64,000 bases of DNA from an uncultured Flavobacteriales bacterium (GTDB taxonomy: Bacteria > Bacteroidota > Bacteroidia > Flavobacteriales_G > Salibacteraceae), in contig CAKZKD010000039.1 of NCBI GenBank assembly GCA_937121175.1, forward strand, positions 62,001 to 126,000. Reading direction: 5' to 3'. Below, in pieces: positions 11,601-21,300 of this stretch. The notes below the pieces were generated by a model. It was not told where the DNA came from and searched no databases. It saw nothing but the letters and a program-made list of their open reading frames with translations. A program made the position numbers and the translations under genes. The first letter of the stretch is position 1. Each line of letters starts with the position of its first letter.

Positions 11601-13037
11601 CCAATTCGAACCCGTTTGCAATACTGCACCACTTATGCTCTGCCAACTGTAATTTGTAGCACCAACAGCCGTTAGTTCAACCGTATCACCAATGCAATAC
11701 CAAAGCGTATCGTTTGTGCCGCTTCTTGTGTTTTTACGTGTGGTTATTCCTCCGCGCTGCCCAATAACTTTAACCTGTGCAGCAGATGCTGATTGACCAA
11801 TATTTTGACAATAGTTGTCGTGAAATATGGTAGCGTAGTTATAGTTCTTTACCGAGAGATTTGTGGGTTTCCAATTGTATCTGACGATTACTGAATCGTT
11901 GTTAACAGTTGGGACAATAGTATATGTTGCGCCCGGAAGTGCAGCAGCAATGTTAGAATTCACAACTAAAGAGTCCGATGCGTTGATGTCAACAATGGTT
12001 TCCTCCCAAGAAACGGCAGAACCCTTTTCAATACAAACTACTCCATTCGTATCACGAGTTACTTTTCCGGTTGGATTAGTGAATGCAGATACTACTCTTG
12101 GAAGGGTATTGTTGCAGACACCAACTTCAATGCGTACCTCTCTTTGAGTTTTTGCTTTAAGGATACCGCAACGATCAAATTCCTTAACCCAGTATGCGAT
12201 ATAATAGGTACCCGAAGCAGTAGGTAAGCACGAAAATAATCCCGTTGCCGAATCGAGAACTGCTCCTGGAATTGGCGATTGTGCTGAATAATTAACGGCA
12301 TAATTCGCACAAGTATTGGTATCGACCTTTGCACATGTCAATTCAAACCTCAAACTGTCTAAGTCAGGGTCTATGGCTCCGTACGACAAGGAGATTTTCT
12401 GACCAATACACGCCGAAACTGTCGTTTTGTATTCATCATTAAAAAGAGGCCCACTATTATTCGGAAAATCCAAGGAATTGATAAACATTTCAGTGTAAAA
12501 CTGCGCCGAGGTTAGGTTTGTATAACCTCCACGAATAGCGACATACATACCAATTTCCCATGAATCACAAGGTGATAAAGTAATGATTTTTGAATACTTC
12601 AACTTTATATTACTTAATGCTCCTGCACCGTTTCCTCTACATCTAGAGTTTGGCAAAACTGACGGGTTCAATATCTGACTACACAATGCCGCAAGCTCAA
12701 CTCCAACCTCATTATTGTGTGCTAAAATTGTATGTAGCTCATTATCAAAAGGATGTAAACCCGCCACGTAAGGAGTAGCCAAGAGCGTATCAACACCAAC
12801 TCCCAAAGTGGTATTTGAAGTACAACTCGAGTGTATGGTTTTTACAGGATTGTTAAAATGAACACCTTGACAAGACTCCATAATAGACATCTCTACATAA
12901 TACTGATTGTTGCCAAGCGACTTGTAGGTAAGGCCACCTAGTGTATGAGTAGCTGCAGCATTGAAGCTTACACAAATACTACATACAGCAAGAAGTAGCT
13001 TTAAATTCCCAATGTTATTCCGGTTAATTCTGTTCAT
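8643..13037 (-). CDS. Giant T9SS-sorted secreted surface protein, array copy 3
   Basis: The product has 1,464 residues. A signal peptide covers about residues 1-29, followed by THTLGG and the shared N-terminal domain. An acidic DPDLDSLRFELTC stretch follows the conserved CIGQ. The second half is strongly similar to copies 4 and 5 (for example NVTSPGGSWSGAGITNSQQG with few changes), roughly 80% identical at the DNA level by eye in the stretch compared. The C-terminus is a T9SS type A sorting domain (YPNPARDRIFV ... VYFFKLISG). The start is 23 bases after the stop of copy 4, so the two are probably co-transcribed behind rsmI. Role is inferred to be a surface adhesin-like protein; no enzyme motif is visible. 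Confidence 0.9.
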   Translation of the reverse strand: MNRINRNNIGNLKLLLAVCSICVSFNAAATHTLGGLTYKSLGNNQYYVEMSIMESCQGVHFNNPVKTIHSSCTSNTTLGVGVDTLLATPYVAGLHPFDNELHTILAHNNEVGVELAALCSQILNPSVLPNSRCRGNGAGALSNIKLKYSKIITLSPCDSWEIGMYVAIRGGYTNLTSAQFYTEMFINSLDFPNNSGPLFNDEYKTTVSACIGQKISLSYGAIDPDLDSLRFELTCAKVDTNTCANYAVNYSAQSPIPGAVLDSATGLFSCLPTASGTYYIAYWVKEFDRCGILKAKTQREVRIEVGVCNNTLPRVVSAFTNPTGKVTRDTNGVVCIEKGSAVSWEETIVDINASDSLVVNSNIAAALPGATYTIVPTVNNDSVIVRYNWKPTNLSVKNYNYATIFHDNYCQNIGQSASAAQVKVIGQRGGITTRKNTRSGTNDTLWYCIGDTVELTAVGATNYSWQSISGAVLQTGSNWFPDTNPGIDTNGTGKFVVSQTTVIELTLGNYDRFCGGLAPINLLKDTIVIWANDSFSVSNILDSAFCLSENNWLEVPISKPAGNYSYKWSPSFYLDSNNVVNPNLIGLKTDQDFYVTVTSDSGCARIGKVEVKAAPLFPRGWSIHQAGNFICAGDTVNLNLNSGEIDYGNCEISSVPCSGIPQHVNVGSSLLNSNSTGLNQPIVYSATQKSGKIQLLYKKSTLANFNLTKGLLTSIAFSIDQLPSVNTTFTDFTIRMGCSGTNDLVNYALDTLYEVYSTQSFTPVLGWNVHQFNNDFAWDGQSNIVVEICWTNDTVRNSHPVLQLFDPQYIASKYFTSTTQSSVCSQVNGSTSSLLPYVQFGSCATDPSNYSYQWSVNPPSTGGIISAANVDSVQVIANNSSARYSVTISDTLLACSETIDTTISIIAKYNTKPDSLAPICANDGFVNLTAPTPANVTSPGGSWSGAGITNSQQGRWDVSQSGAGTFMVYYEITGNSCASKDSIEITIHNLPFGGIHPIDYLCGNEGNVPEHRLIGITPGGYFAGVGINIDQNGQFWIDGTRYNPTVLTPDTALIRHVVRVNSCTNDTLLKIPVRAPWDSTYLGVLSNGTPIFTNEFCATTGPDTLVVAGADAAWRLDGGPFNQEGMLDTSAGIIDFRLVNSGRGGQVAIIAEKKGFCGGIKTIQASITAPPEVKILTEDFCFNKPGDCAASGVPANEQTKKILVRVAKFPFRDINDANPSSYVDVVTATKPQTQWPNLIESNSFTKWDGSPWMGFSNKCEASFCSLPVGKYPVRYQLGMGYRSGLQNSDTICYSYDTSALNISDKINLQLTAEGDLCKNSLVNIQAQPTGSGYGFEWSTGETTDNIDVTDQGVYAVTIKQSYCESMDSISVSFCSSLVEIESGFKAKVYPNPARDRIFVSIEEPFSQARLNVTNASAQQVADYDLISKHEGLIVELDVREWSQGVYFFKLISGAKVETFKVIVD

Positions 13038-13060
13038 CGTTAATTGTTTAATTGTCAGTT

Positions 13061-16000
13061 CTACTCAATAACAAAGCTATAAGTACCGGACTGTTGTTCC
13101 GAAAATACTTTCACCAAATACACCCCTGCTGGAACTGCTGAAATATCCAGATTTAGTTCCAACTTACCGTGGTTTGTACCTACTTCAAATTGCTCTACTT
13201 CTGCTCCAGTTACTGTTAGTAATTGCACCGTAACTTCTGCTCCTAATCCTTGTGCATATATGTTCACTTTGTCCTTCGCTGGGTTCGGGAATATGCTTGC
13301 ATTCAGGTTTGAGGCTACTTCTTCAATACCTACACAGTTGCTTACTACTACTTTAGCCGAGTCTCTACAATATTTGTACGAAGCTGCCACAGAATATTTT
13401 CCTACTGTGGTTGCACTCGTTGCAGTTCCTGCCGTTCCGTCACTCCACAAAAATCCTGTGGTAAATGGACTACTCGTAGCATTCATCTGTACCGTTCCAT
13501 CGTTGCACAATGAACCTGTTTGGGTGGCACTCACCTTAAAGTTTTTGTCCATAAACACGGCAGTGTCCATTCGTGAATAACATAAACTGTCTCCATTTCT
13601 GCCGCCTACGGCTAATGCCAGTTGGTAACCTATTGGGTATCTGCCTGCTGGCAGGCTACAAAAATCGTGTGAACCTCTATCTGCATGGTTCATCCAGAAG
13701 TAGCCGTCCCATTTGGTGTGCGATAGGCTTATATTTAAATTGGCCCAACCTGTATTTGCGGGTGTGGCTTGCACTACATCTACATAAGTTGCTGGGTCGT
13801 TCACGTCTATTTTTATATTCGGATATTTGGCTACGCGCACTAAAAGTGTATCCGTTCTTTTGTTTGCTGGTACATTAGAACCTACACAGTTCCCCGGAAC
13901 TCCAAAGCAGTAATCTTCGGTGAGTATGTGTACTTCGGGGGCTATAAATAGTTCTAGCTCATACCGACCGGTGTCTCCACAAAATCCTCCGTTTCTGGCT
14001 TCTACTGGTACTTTTCCGCCTTGTCCGTTATTGTACAGGTTTGGATGGAATACGCCTAATGTGGTGTCTATCATCGCTGCTCGATTATTTGGGTCAGTGT
14101 CGATGATTTTCCAAATGGCATTTCCTCCTGCTACTACTAAGGTATCGGTACCGCCTGTTGCACAAAACTGTTTGGTTAGTATTGGTTGGCCATTATTCAG
14201 TACGCCTAAGTAAGTTGTATCCCATGACGCTTGTACTGGTATTTTAAGAATGGTATCGTTAGTACATTTTCCATTGCTTACTACTCGCCTGAGTACTGCG
14301 GTATCGGGTTGTGTTCGCGTTGGAGCGTACTTTCTACCGTCTATCCAGTATTGGGTGTTTCCTGCTACGGTATGGGTATCTACTCCGGTTCCGATAAAAA
14401 TACCGCCTGGGGTTAGTCCTACCAATTGATGCTCGGGTACATTCCCTGCTTTGCCACACAAATAGCTTATGGGTTGTATGCCGCCCAGTGGAAGAGGGTT
14501 AATGGTAAGTTCTGTCGAGTCTTTTGAAGCACAGTTGTTTCCGGTTATTTCATAGTAAACCATAAAGGTGCCGGATCCGGACTGAGCTACATCCCATCTG
14601 CCTTGTTGACTATTGGTAATACCTGCTCCTGACCAACTTCCGCCTGGAGTGGTAACATTGGCTGGTGTGGGTGCTGTGAGGTTGATAGGTCCGCCATTGG
14701 CACATATTGGTGCTAAGGAGTCGGGTTTGGTGTTGTACTTCGTAAGTACTGTAATAGTAGTGTCTATGCTTTGAGAACATGCGCCTAATGTATCGGAGAT
14801 AGTGAGTGCATACGTCACTGGTCCTGCGCTGGCTATAAACTGAACGGAGGTGTCGTTCGTGGGTGACAACAGACCACCTGTACTGCTTGGAACAGTGTTC
14901 CACTGATAATTGTAGTCTGCAAAACTTGTTGTACAAAAACCAAATTGGGTTTGGGGTAAGACGCTTGTGCTAAGACCAATAAAGGTCTCTGAACAGGAAT
15001 TATTTGAAACTGGATTTACATAAGTCTTTGAGCTTACATAAGCGGTTCGGTCAAACTTCATCTTCGGAAGTGAACCTCTATGGCTGTTGTTTACCCAGCA
15101 AATTTCTACTATGATATTGGTGTTACCATCCCATACAAATCCTGAATCGAATACATGGGTATTCCATCCTATTGTGGGGGTATAACCAGTGTCAAAATAA
15201 ACTTGGTATAACGTGTCTGTTGCGTAGGTGTTCAGAAAGCTTTTGTTCGTACAGTTAATTTTAATGGTGAAATCGCTATAAGTTGTATTTACTGCAGGCA
15301 AGGCATCTACGTTAAATCCTATTGAGGTTATTAGGCCTTTGCTTACATTGTTTGCGGTTAGATAGTTCCTCTCGTAAAGCAACTGCATTTTTCCACTCTT
15401 ACGGGAGGAATAGTAAACTACAGGGAGGTTAGTTGTTGCCAACGTATCGTTTAGCAACGTGCCTGCACCTATCGTTTTATTCGTTAGGGTCGTTCTACAT
15501 TGTACGTTCGATAATCCGCATGACCCATAATCTATCTCACCTAAATTCAATTCTATTTTTCCGGTATCGCCTGCACATAAAAATGCTTTTGGACCAGAGA
15601 TAAAGGAACCAACAGGTAGTTCTGGCGCAGCCAAAACACCAAACTTCCCTTCTCGTACACACCCTCCTGAAGACGTAACCGTTACATCAAAATCTTGGTC
15701 GGTGGTCAGTCCGACTAGTCTTGGGTTGGCAATTGTATCGTAGTCTAAATAGTTTTTAGGTGACCACTGATAGCTGTAGCTTAAACTGGAGTTGCTGACT
15801 GGTAACGATAAAATATTGGTGTCGGACAAGCATAAATTACTGTCTAATACGCTGGGTAATCTAAAACTGTCCGTGGCTACTACCACAACCGTATCTACAT
15901 TACCAACTCCAGTTATTCGTCTTCCGCAGAAGTCAACATAACCAGCCCCGGTTAACTCAATCATTGTGGTTTGGGTAACTACAAATTTTCCTGTTTTGGC

Positions 16001-17461
16001 AGTGTCAACTCCAATGTTAGTATCAGGAAACCAGTTGATGCCTTCTCTTAATGTATCACCAGATATAGTCCTCCATGAAAACCGAGTGGAGCCTGTTGCT
16101 TGCAACGACACCGAGTCTCCGGTGCAAGCGAAAATTGTATCTGCCAAAGTTGTTCCTGTAGTAATGCCAATGAAATTCCCAAGTCTAATTTTCATTGAAA
16201 CGGCTGATTGGCCAACATGACTGCAGAAATCATCGTTGAAAATTGTGGTAAATACCAGTGGCCAGCCATAAATATTGGGGTTGGCTGTAAAAGTGTATCT
16301 TACTTTGACTTCATTTCTAATACCTGTGTTTAAAACCTGAAAACTAGCGCCAGGATGACTATCAAAATTACTTTGTATTTTGATGGTATCCGTCACGTTG
16401 GAATCTGCGAATACTTGTTCCCATGAAATCGTATTCCCAGGATTAACCCATATTGTGCCCGTTGTATCCCTTAAGGCAGTTCCTTGTAGGTTGTTAAACT
16501 CATTCTTCACATATGGGATAGAATTGGTGCAAACTGCAACATCTACCATTGCAATTCTAGAAGTTTGGGCTAGTAGAACTCCCGTACAGGGATCATACTC
16601 TTTGACTAAATAACCAACAATTTTTTTTCCTGATGTAGCAGGGGTAAAGGTCAATAGGCCAGTAATTGAGTCTAAAACAGCTCCGTTAATAGGGCTACTA
16701 GCAGAATATCCGCTACCAAAAGTCATACATCTGGTACTATCCACTTGTGGGCAAGATAATTCATATCGTAGTTTAGAGTTGGACTTATATGCTCCTAGCG
16801 AAAACGAGGATTGTTGGCCAACACATCCAATAACTACAGTTTTGTGCTCATCGTTGAAATCCGGTGATGAATAGGTAGTAGTTCCTGAATATACCTCAAC
16901 TTCCGAGTAAGCCGTGCCTGATGAAGAAATGTTAGAGCCTGGAGGAGTAAATAAATCTGGAACAATTCCAACTCGCATAGGTTGGCATGAAGCAATAGAT
17001 ACAATTGCAGAGTATCTAAATTTAACATAAGATTGAGGGCCACTTGTATTATTGCAATTTGATTTAGTTCCAGTTGGATTAAGTACACTATCGCAAATAA
17101 CTATAATCTCTTCTCCTAGCAATGTATTGGTACCATTGGTGACCGATACTGGTGGATAATTAGTTTCAAAGCCCTTGGGTGTACCAGTGCCTGGAGGTGC
17201 TACATACGCAAGATTATTTAACGTTCTAGTACTGACCATGCCAGAATTATTACATCTAACTGTTATTAATTCGGTGAGGCTCGGTGTCCAAGAACCACAT
17301 CGTACCATTTTAAAGCTTTCTATGTAATACTGATTATTTCCGAGTGACTTTACCTTTATGCCAGGATAATATGTATGTGCAGCAAACCCAAGATTAGAAA
17401 ACAACGCAACAATTACTATTGCTAATAAACCTTTAAAATCAATTGTAAAACGTCCTTTCAT
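13061..17461 (-). CDS. Giant T9SS-sorted secreted surface protein, array copy 4
   Basis: The product has 1,466 residues. Residues 1-28 are a signal peptide (MKGRFTIDFKGLLAIV...), then a divergent N-terminal domain in which the usual RDC reads VRC. Residues from about 473 to 1449 appear identical to copy 5 (18400-22812), and the DNA there also looks identical, whereas residues 1-472 differ widely. The C-terminal T9SS type A sorting domain contains FPNPAKDKVNIY, and the last 17 residues differ slightly from copy 5 (VFSEQQSGTYSFVIE against VLSEQQCGTYRVVIE). The gene starts 31 bases after the rsmI stop and is followed after 23 bases by copy 3, suggesting an rsmI-copy 4-copy 3 transcript. Function beyond surface exposure is not known. 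Confidence 0.9.
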   Translation of the reverse strand: MKGRFTIDFKGLLAIVIVALFSNLGFAAHTYYPGIKVKSLGNNQYYIESFKMVRCGSWTPSLTELITVRCNNSGMVSTRTLNNLAYVAPPGTGTPKGFETNYPPVSVTNGTNTLLGEEIIVICDSVLNPTGTKSNCNNTSGPQSYVKFRYSAIVSIASCQPMRVGIVPDLFTPPGSNISSSGTAYSEVEVYSGTTTYSSPDFNDEHKTVVIGCVGQQSSFSLGAYKSNSKLRYELSCPQVDSTRCMTFGSGYSASSPINGAVLDSITGLLTFTPATSGKKIVGYLVKEYDPCTGVLLAQTSRIAMVDVAVCTNSIPYVKNEFNNLQGTALRDTTGTIWVNPGNTISWEQVFADSNVTDTIKIQSNFDSHPGASFQVLNTGIRNEVKVRYTFTANPNIYGWPLVFTTIFNDDFCSHVGQSAVSMKIRLGNFIGITTGTTLADTIFACTGDSVSLQATGSTRFSWRTISGDTLREGINWFPDTNIGVDTAKTGKFVVTQTTMIELTGAGYVDFCGRRITGVGNVDTVVVVATDSFRLPSVLDSNLCLSDTNILSLPVSNSSLSYSYQWSPKNYLDYDTIANPRLVGLTTDQDFDVTVTSSGGCVREGKFGVLAAPELPVGSFISGPKAFLCAGDTGKIELNLGEIDYGSCGLSNVQCRTTLTNKTIGAGTLLNDTLATTNLPVVYYSSRKSGKMQLLYERNYLTANNVSKGLITSIGFNVDALPAVNTTYSDFTIKINCTNKSFLNTYATDTLYQVYFDTGYTPTIGWNTHVFDSGFVWDGNTNIIVEICWVNNSHRGSLPKMKFDRTAYVSSKTYVNPVSNNSCSETFIGLSTSVLPQTQFGFCTTSFADYNYQWNTVPSSTGGLLSPTNDTSVQFIASAGPVTYALTISDTLGACSQSIDTTITVLTKYNTKPDSLAPICANGGPINLTAPTPANVTTPGGSWSGAGITNSQQGRWDVAQSGSGTFMVYYEITGNNCASKDSTELTINPLPLGGIQPISYLCGKAGNVPEHQLVGLTPGGIFIGTGVDTHTVAGNTQYWIDGRKYAPTRTQPDTAVLRRVVSNGKCTNDTILKIPVQASWDTTYLGVLNNGQPILTKQFCATGGTDTLVVAGGNAIWKIIDTDPNNRAAMIDTTLGVFHPNLYNNGQGGKVPVEARNGGFCGDTGRYELELFIAPEVHILTEDYCFGVPGNCVGSNVPANKRTDTLLVRVAKYPNIKIDVNDPATYVDVVQATPANTGWANLNISLSHTKWDGYFWMNHADRGSHDFCSLPAGRYPIGYQLALAVGGRNGDSLCYSRMDTAVFMDKNFKVSATQTGSLCNDGTVQMNATSSPFTTGFLWSDGTAGTATSATTVGKYSVAASYKYCRDSAKVVVSNCVGIEEVASNLNASIFPNPAKDKVNIYAQGLGAEVTVQLLTVTGAEVEQFEVGTNHGKLELNLDISAVPAGVYLVKVFSEQQSGTYSFVIE
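13116..16046. repeat. 2.93-kb direct repeat, copy A (within array copy 4)
   Basis: This segment matches 18455-21385 with a constant offset of 5,339 bases. I saw no mismatch where I compared lines, and incidental open frames in other reading frames are also identical, so the match is at the DNA level and not only in the protein. The last mismatches outside it are at 13115 and 16047. The block lies wholly inside coding sequence and ends abruptly on the N-terminal side. Confidence 0.93.
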
Positions 17462-17492
17462 AATCAGTAGTTATTTGGTTTTGTTGTAGGCT

Positions 17493-18158
17493 TTAATTTT
17501 TCCCACTAACGATTAATACTATCTCTCCTTTGGGAGGATGTTCTCCGTAGTGCTTTGCAACTTCAGAACACAATCCTCTTCTATTTTCTTCGTAAACTTT
17601 TGTCAATTCTCTGGAAACACAAACCAGTCGGTCTTCTTCAAAAAACTCAATAAGTTGGTTTAATGTTTTCACCAATCGGTGTGGCGATTCGTAAAAAACT
17701 ATAGTTCGTTCCTCTTGAGCTAAGTTTTTAAGTTTGGTTTGCCTGCCTTTTTTGTGTGGTAAAAAACCTTCGAATACAAACCGGTCGCAAGGCAAGCCGC
17801 TGTTTACCAAAGCTGGAACAAAAGCTGTTGCTCCGGGTAAAGTTTCGACTTCTATTTCATGTTTAATACACTCACGAACCAATAAAAATCCCGGGTCAGA
17901 AATCCCTGGCGTACCTGCATCGCTTACTAAAGCCAATGTCTCGCCGTTTTTCATACGTTCAATTACTCGACTTAATGCCTTGTGTTCGTTGTGCTGGTGA
18001 AAAGCTGCCACTGGTTTCGAAATTTCGTAATGCTTTAACAGCTTTGCAGTTTGTCTTGTGTCTTCTGCCAGAATACCATCGACTTCTTCCAATACACGCA
18101 CACATCTGTATGTCATGTCATCCAAATTTCCGATAGGTGTAGGTACTAATTTCAACAT
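17493..18158 (-). CDS. rsmI: 16S rRNA (cytidine-1402-2'-O)-methyltransferase RsmI
   Basis: RsmI uses S-adenosylmethionine to 2'-O-methylate C1402 in the 16S rRNA decoding centre in the cytoplasm. The frame is open to 18206, but the family's start, MLKLVPTPIGNLDD, lies at 18158 and gives 221 residues, so that start is preferred. Tetrapyrrole-methylase-fold motifs seen are PTPIGNLDD, AEDTRQT, SDAGTPGISDPG, LPGATAFVPAL, FEGFLPHKKGRQ and YESPHRL. It lacks the extra C-terminal domain of longer proteobacterial homologues. It is the only non-paralogue inside the giant-gene array and precedes copy 4 by 31 bases. Upstream lies a 122-base segment duplicated upstream of copy 5. Confidence 0.93.
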   Translation of the reverse strand: MLKLVPTPIGNLDDMTYRCVRVLEEVDGILAEDTRQTAKLLKHYEISKPVAAFHQHNEHKALSRVIERMKNGETLALVSDAGTPGISDPGFLLVRECIKHEIEVETLPGATAFVPALVNSGLPCDRFVFEGFLPHKKGRQTKLKNLAQEERTIVFYESPHRLVKTLNQLIEFFEEDRLVCVSRELTKVYEENRRGLCSEVAKHYGEHPPKGEIVLIVSGKN

Positions 18159-18181
18159 TTTAATTTTATTTCTGGCAAACC

Positions 18182-18303
18182 TAGAGAAAGCTACCTGCTC
18201 GCTCAATGATTACTCTAAACTAAATCAGATGTTTCTGAAATAGGTGGTGTAGTTTGCAAAGGTGAATTCTCGATTTGTGCGAATAGGCAACCCATAAATT
18301 GTA
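18182..18303. repeat. Intergenic duplicated segment R (upstream of rsmI)
   Basis: This segment aligns without gaps to 22885-23006 at roughly 88% identity by eye, with a perfect core GCTCAATGATTACTCTAAAC. Similarity fades further out. It lies upstream of rsmI on the minus strand, and its partner lies upstream of array copy 5. It probably holds promoter sequence, but I could not assign a clear TAnnTTTG element. Confidence 0.85.
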
Positions 18304-18399
18304 TAAGGAGGTTGGTAAAAAGCAGATGAATTACCGACTCCAAACGCTACATTTTATATCAATTCAATTGTTGCGTTCAAAATCAGCAGTGGTCGCACT

Positions 18400-21300
18400 C
18401 TACTCGATAACCACTCTGTAAGTACCGCACTGTTGTTCCGATAATACTTTCACTAAATACACCCCTGCTGGAACTGCTGAAATATCCAGATTTAGTTCCA
18501 ACTTACCGTGGTTTGTACCTACTTCAAATTGCTCTACTTCTGCTCCAGTTACTGTTAGTAATTGCACCGTAACTTCTGCTCCTAATCCTTGTGCATATAT
18601 GTTCACTTTGTCCTTCGCTGGGTTCGGGAATATGCTTGCATTCAGGTTTGAGGCTACTTCTTCAATACCTACACAGTTGCTTACTACTACTTTAGCCGAG
18701 TCTCTACAATATTTGTACGAAGCTGCCACAGAATATTTTCCTACTGTGGTTGCACTCGTTGCAGTTCCTGCCGTTCCGTCACTCCACAAAAATCCTGTGG
18801 TAAATGGACTACTCGTAGCATTCATCTGTACCGTTCCATCGTTGCACAATGAACCTGTTTGGGTGGCACTCACCTTAAAGTTTTTGTCCATAAACACGGC
18901 AGTGTCCATTCGTGAATAACATAAACTGTCTCCATTTCTGCCGCCTACGGCTAATGCCAGTTGGTAACCTATTGGGTATCTGCCTGCTGGCAGGCTACAA
19001 AAATCGTGTGAACCTCTATCTGCATGGTTCATCCAGAAGTAGCCGTCCCATTTGGTGTGCGATAGGCTTATATTTAAATTGGCCCAACCTGTATTTGCGG
19101 GTGTGGCTTGCACTACATCTACATAAGTTGCTGGGTCGTTCACGTCTATTTTTATATTCGGATATTTGGCTACGCGCACTAAAAGTGTATCCGTTCTTTT
19201 GTTTGCTGGTACATTAGAACCTACACAGTTCCCCGGAACTCCAAAGCAGTAATCTTCGGTGAGTATGTGTACTTCGGGGGCTATAAATAGTTCTAGCTCA
19301 TACCGACCGGTGTCTCCACAAAATCCTCCGTTTCTGGCTTCTACTGGTACTTTTCCGCCTTGTCCGTTATTGTACAGGTTTGGATGGAATACGCCTAATG
19401 TGGTGTCTATCATCGCTGCTCGATTATTTGGGTCAGTGTCGATGATTTTCCAAATGGCATTTCCTCCTGCTACTACTAAGGTATCGGTACCGCCTGTTGC
19501 ACAAAACTGTTTGGTTAGTATTGGTTGGCCATTATTCAGTACGCCTAAGTAAGTTGTATCCCATGACGCTTGTACTGGTATTTTAAGAATGGTATCGTTA
19601 GTACATTTTCCATTGCTTACTACTCGCCTGAGTACTGCGGTATCGGGTTGTGTTCGCGTTGGAGCGTACTTTCTACCGTCTATCCAGTATTGGGTGTTTC
19701 CTGCTACGGTATGGGTATCTACTCCGGTTCCGATAAAAATACCGCCTGGGGTTAGTCCTACCAATTGATGCTCGGGTACATTCCCTGCTTTGCCACACAA
19801 ATAGCTTATGGGTTGTATGCCGCCCAGTGGAAGAGGGTTAATGGTAAGTTCTGTCGAGTCTTTTGAAGCACAGTTGTTTCCGGTTATTTCATAGTAAACC
19901 ATAAAGGTGCCGGATCCGGACTGAGCTACATCCCATCTGCCTTGTTGACTATTGGTAATACCTGCTCCTGACCAACTTCCGCCTGGAGTGGTAACATTGG
20001 CTGGTGTGGGTGCTGTGAGGTTGATAGGTCCGCCATTGGCACATATTGGTGCTAAGGAGTCGGGTTTGGTGTTGTACTTCGTAAGTACTGTAATAGTAGT
20101 GTCTATGCTTTGAGAACATGCGCCTAATGTATCGGAGATAGTGAGTGCATACGTCACTGGTCCTGCGCTGGCTATAAACTGAACGGAGGTGTCGTTCGTG
20201 GGTGACAACAGACCACCTGTACTGCTTGGAACAGTGTTCCACTGATAATTGTAGTCTGCAAAACTTGTTGTACAAAAACCAAATTGGGTTTGGGGTAAGA
20301 CGCTTGTGCTAAGACCAATAAAGGTCTCTGAACAGGAATTATTTGAAACTGGATTTACATAAGTCTTTGAGCTTACATAAGCGGTTCGGTCAAACTTCAT
20401 CTTCGGAAGTGAACCTCTATGGCTGTTGTTTACCCAGCAAATTTCTACTATGATATTGGTGTTACCATCCCATACAAATCCTGAATCGAATACATGGGTA
20501 TTCCATCCTATTGTGGGGGTATAACCAGTGTCAAAATAAACTTGGTATAACGTGTCTGTTGCGTAGGTGTTCAGAAAGCTTTTGTTCGTACAGTTAATTT
20601 TAATGGTGAAATCGCTATAAGTTGTATTTACTGCAGGCAAGGCATCTACGTTAAATCCTATTGAGGTTATTAGGCCTTTGCTTACATTGTTTGCGGTTAG
20701 ATAGTTCCTCTCGTAAAGCAACTGCATTTTTCCACTCTTACGGGAGGAATAGTAAACTACAGGGAGGTTAGTTGTTGCCAACGTATCGTTTAGCAACGTG
20801 CCTGCACCTATCGTTTTATTCGTTAGGGTCGTTCTACATTGTACGTTCGATAATCCGCATGACCCATAATCTATCTCACCTAAATTCAATTCTATTTTTC
20901 CGGTATCGCCTGCACATAAAAATGCTTTTGGACCAGAGATAAAGGAACCAACAGGTAGTTCTGGCGCAGCCAAAACACCAAACTTCCCTTCTCGTACACA
21001 CCCTCCTGAAGACGTAACCGTTACATCAAAATCTTGGTCGGTGGTCAGTCCGACTAGTCTTGGGTTGGCAATTGTATCGTAGTCTAAATAGTTTTTAGGT
21101 GACCACTGATAGCTGTAGCTTAAACTGGAGTTGCTGACTGGTAACGATAAAATATTGGTGTCGGACAAGCATAAATTACTGTCTAATACGCTGGGTAATC
21201 TAAAACTGTCCGTGGCTACTACCACAACCGTATCTACATTACCAACTCCAGTTATTCGTCTTCCGCAGAAGTCAACATAACCAGCCCCGGTTAACTCAAT

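Noticed and set aside
5818-17088. Open frames on the opposite strand and in other frames inside the giant genes
   Set aside because: They follow the low stop density of the real genes and have no start context or recognisable product.
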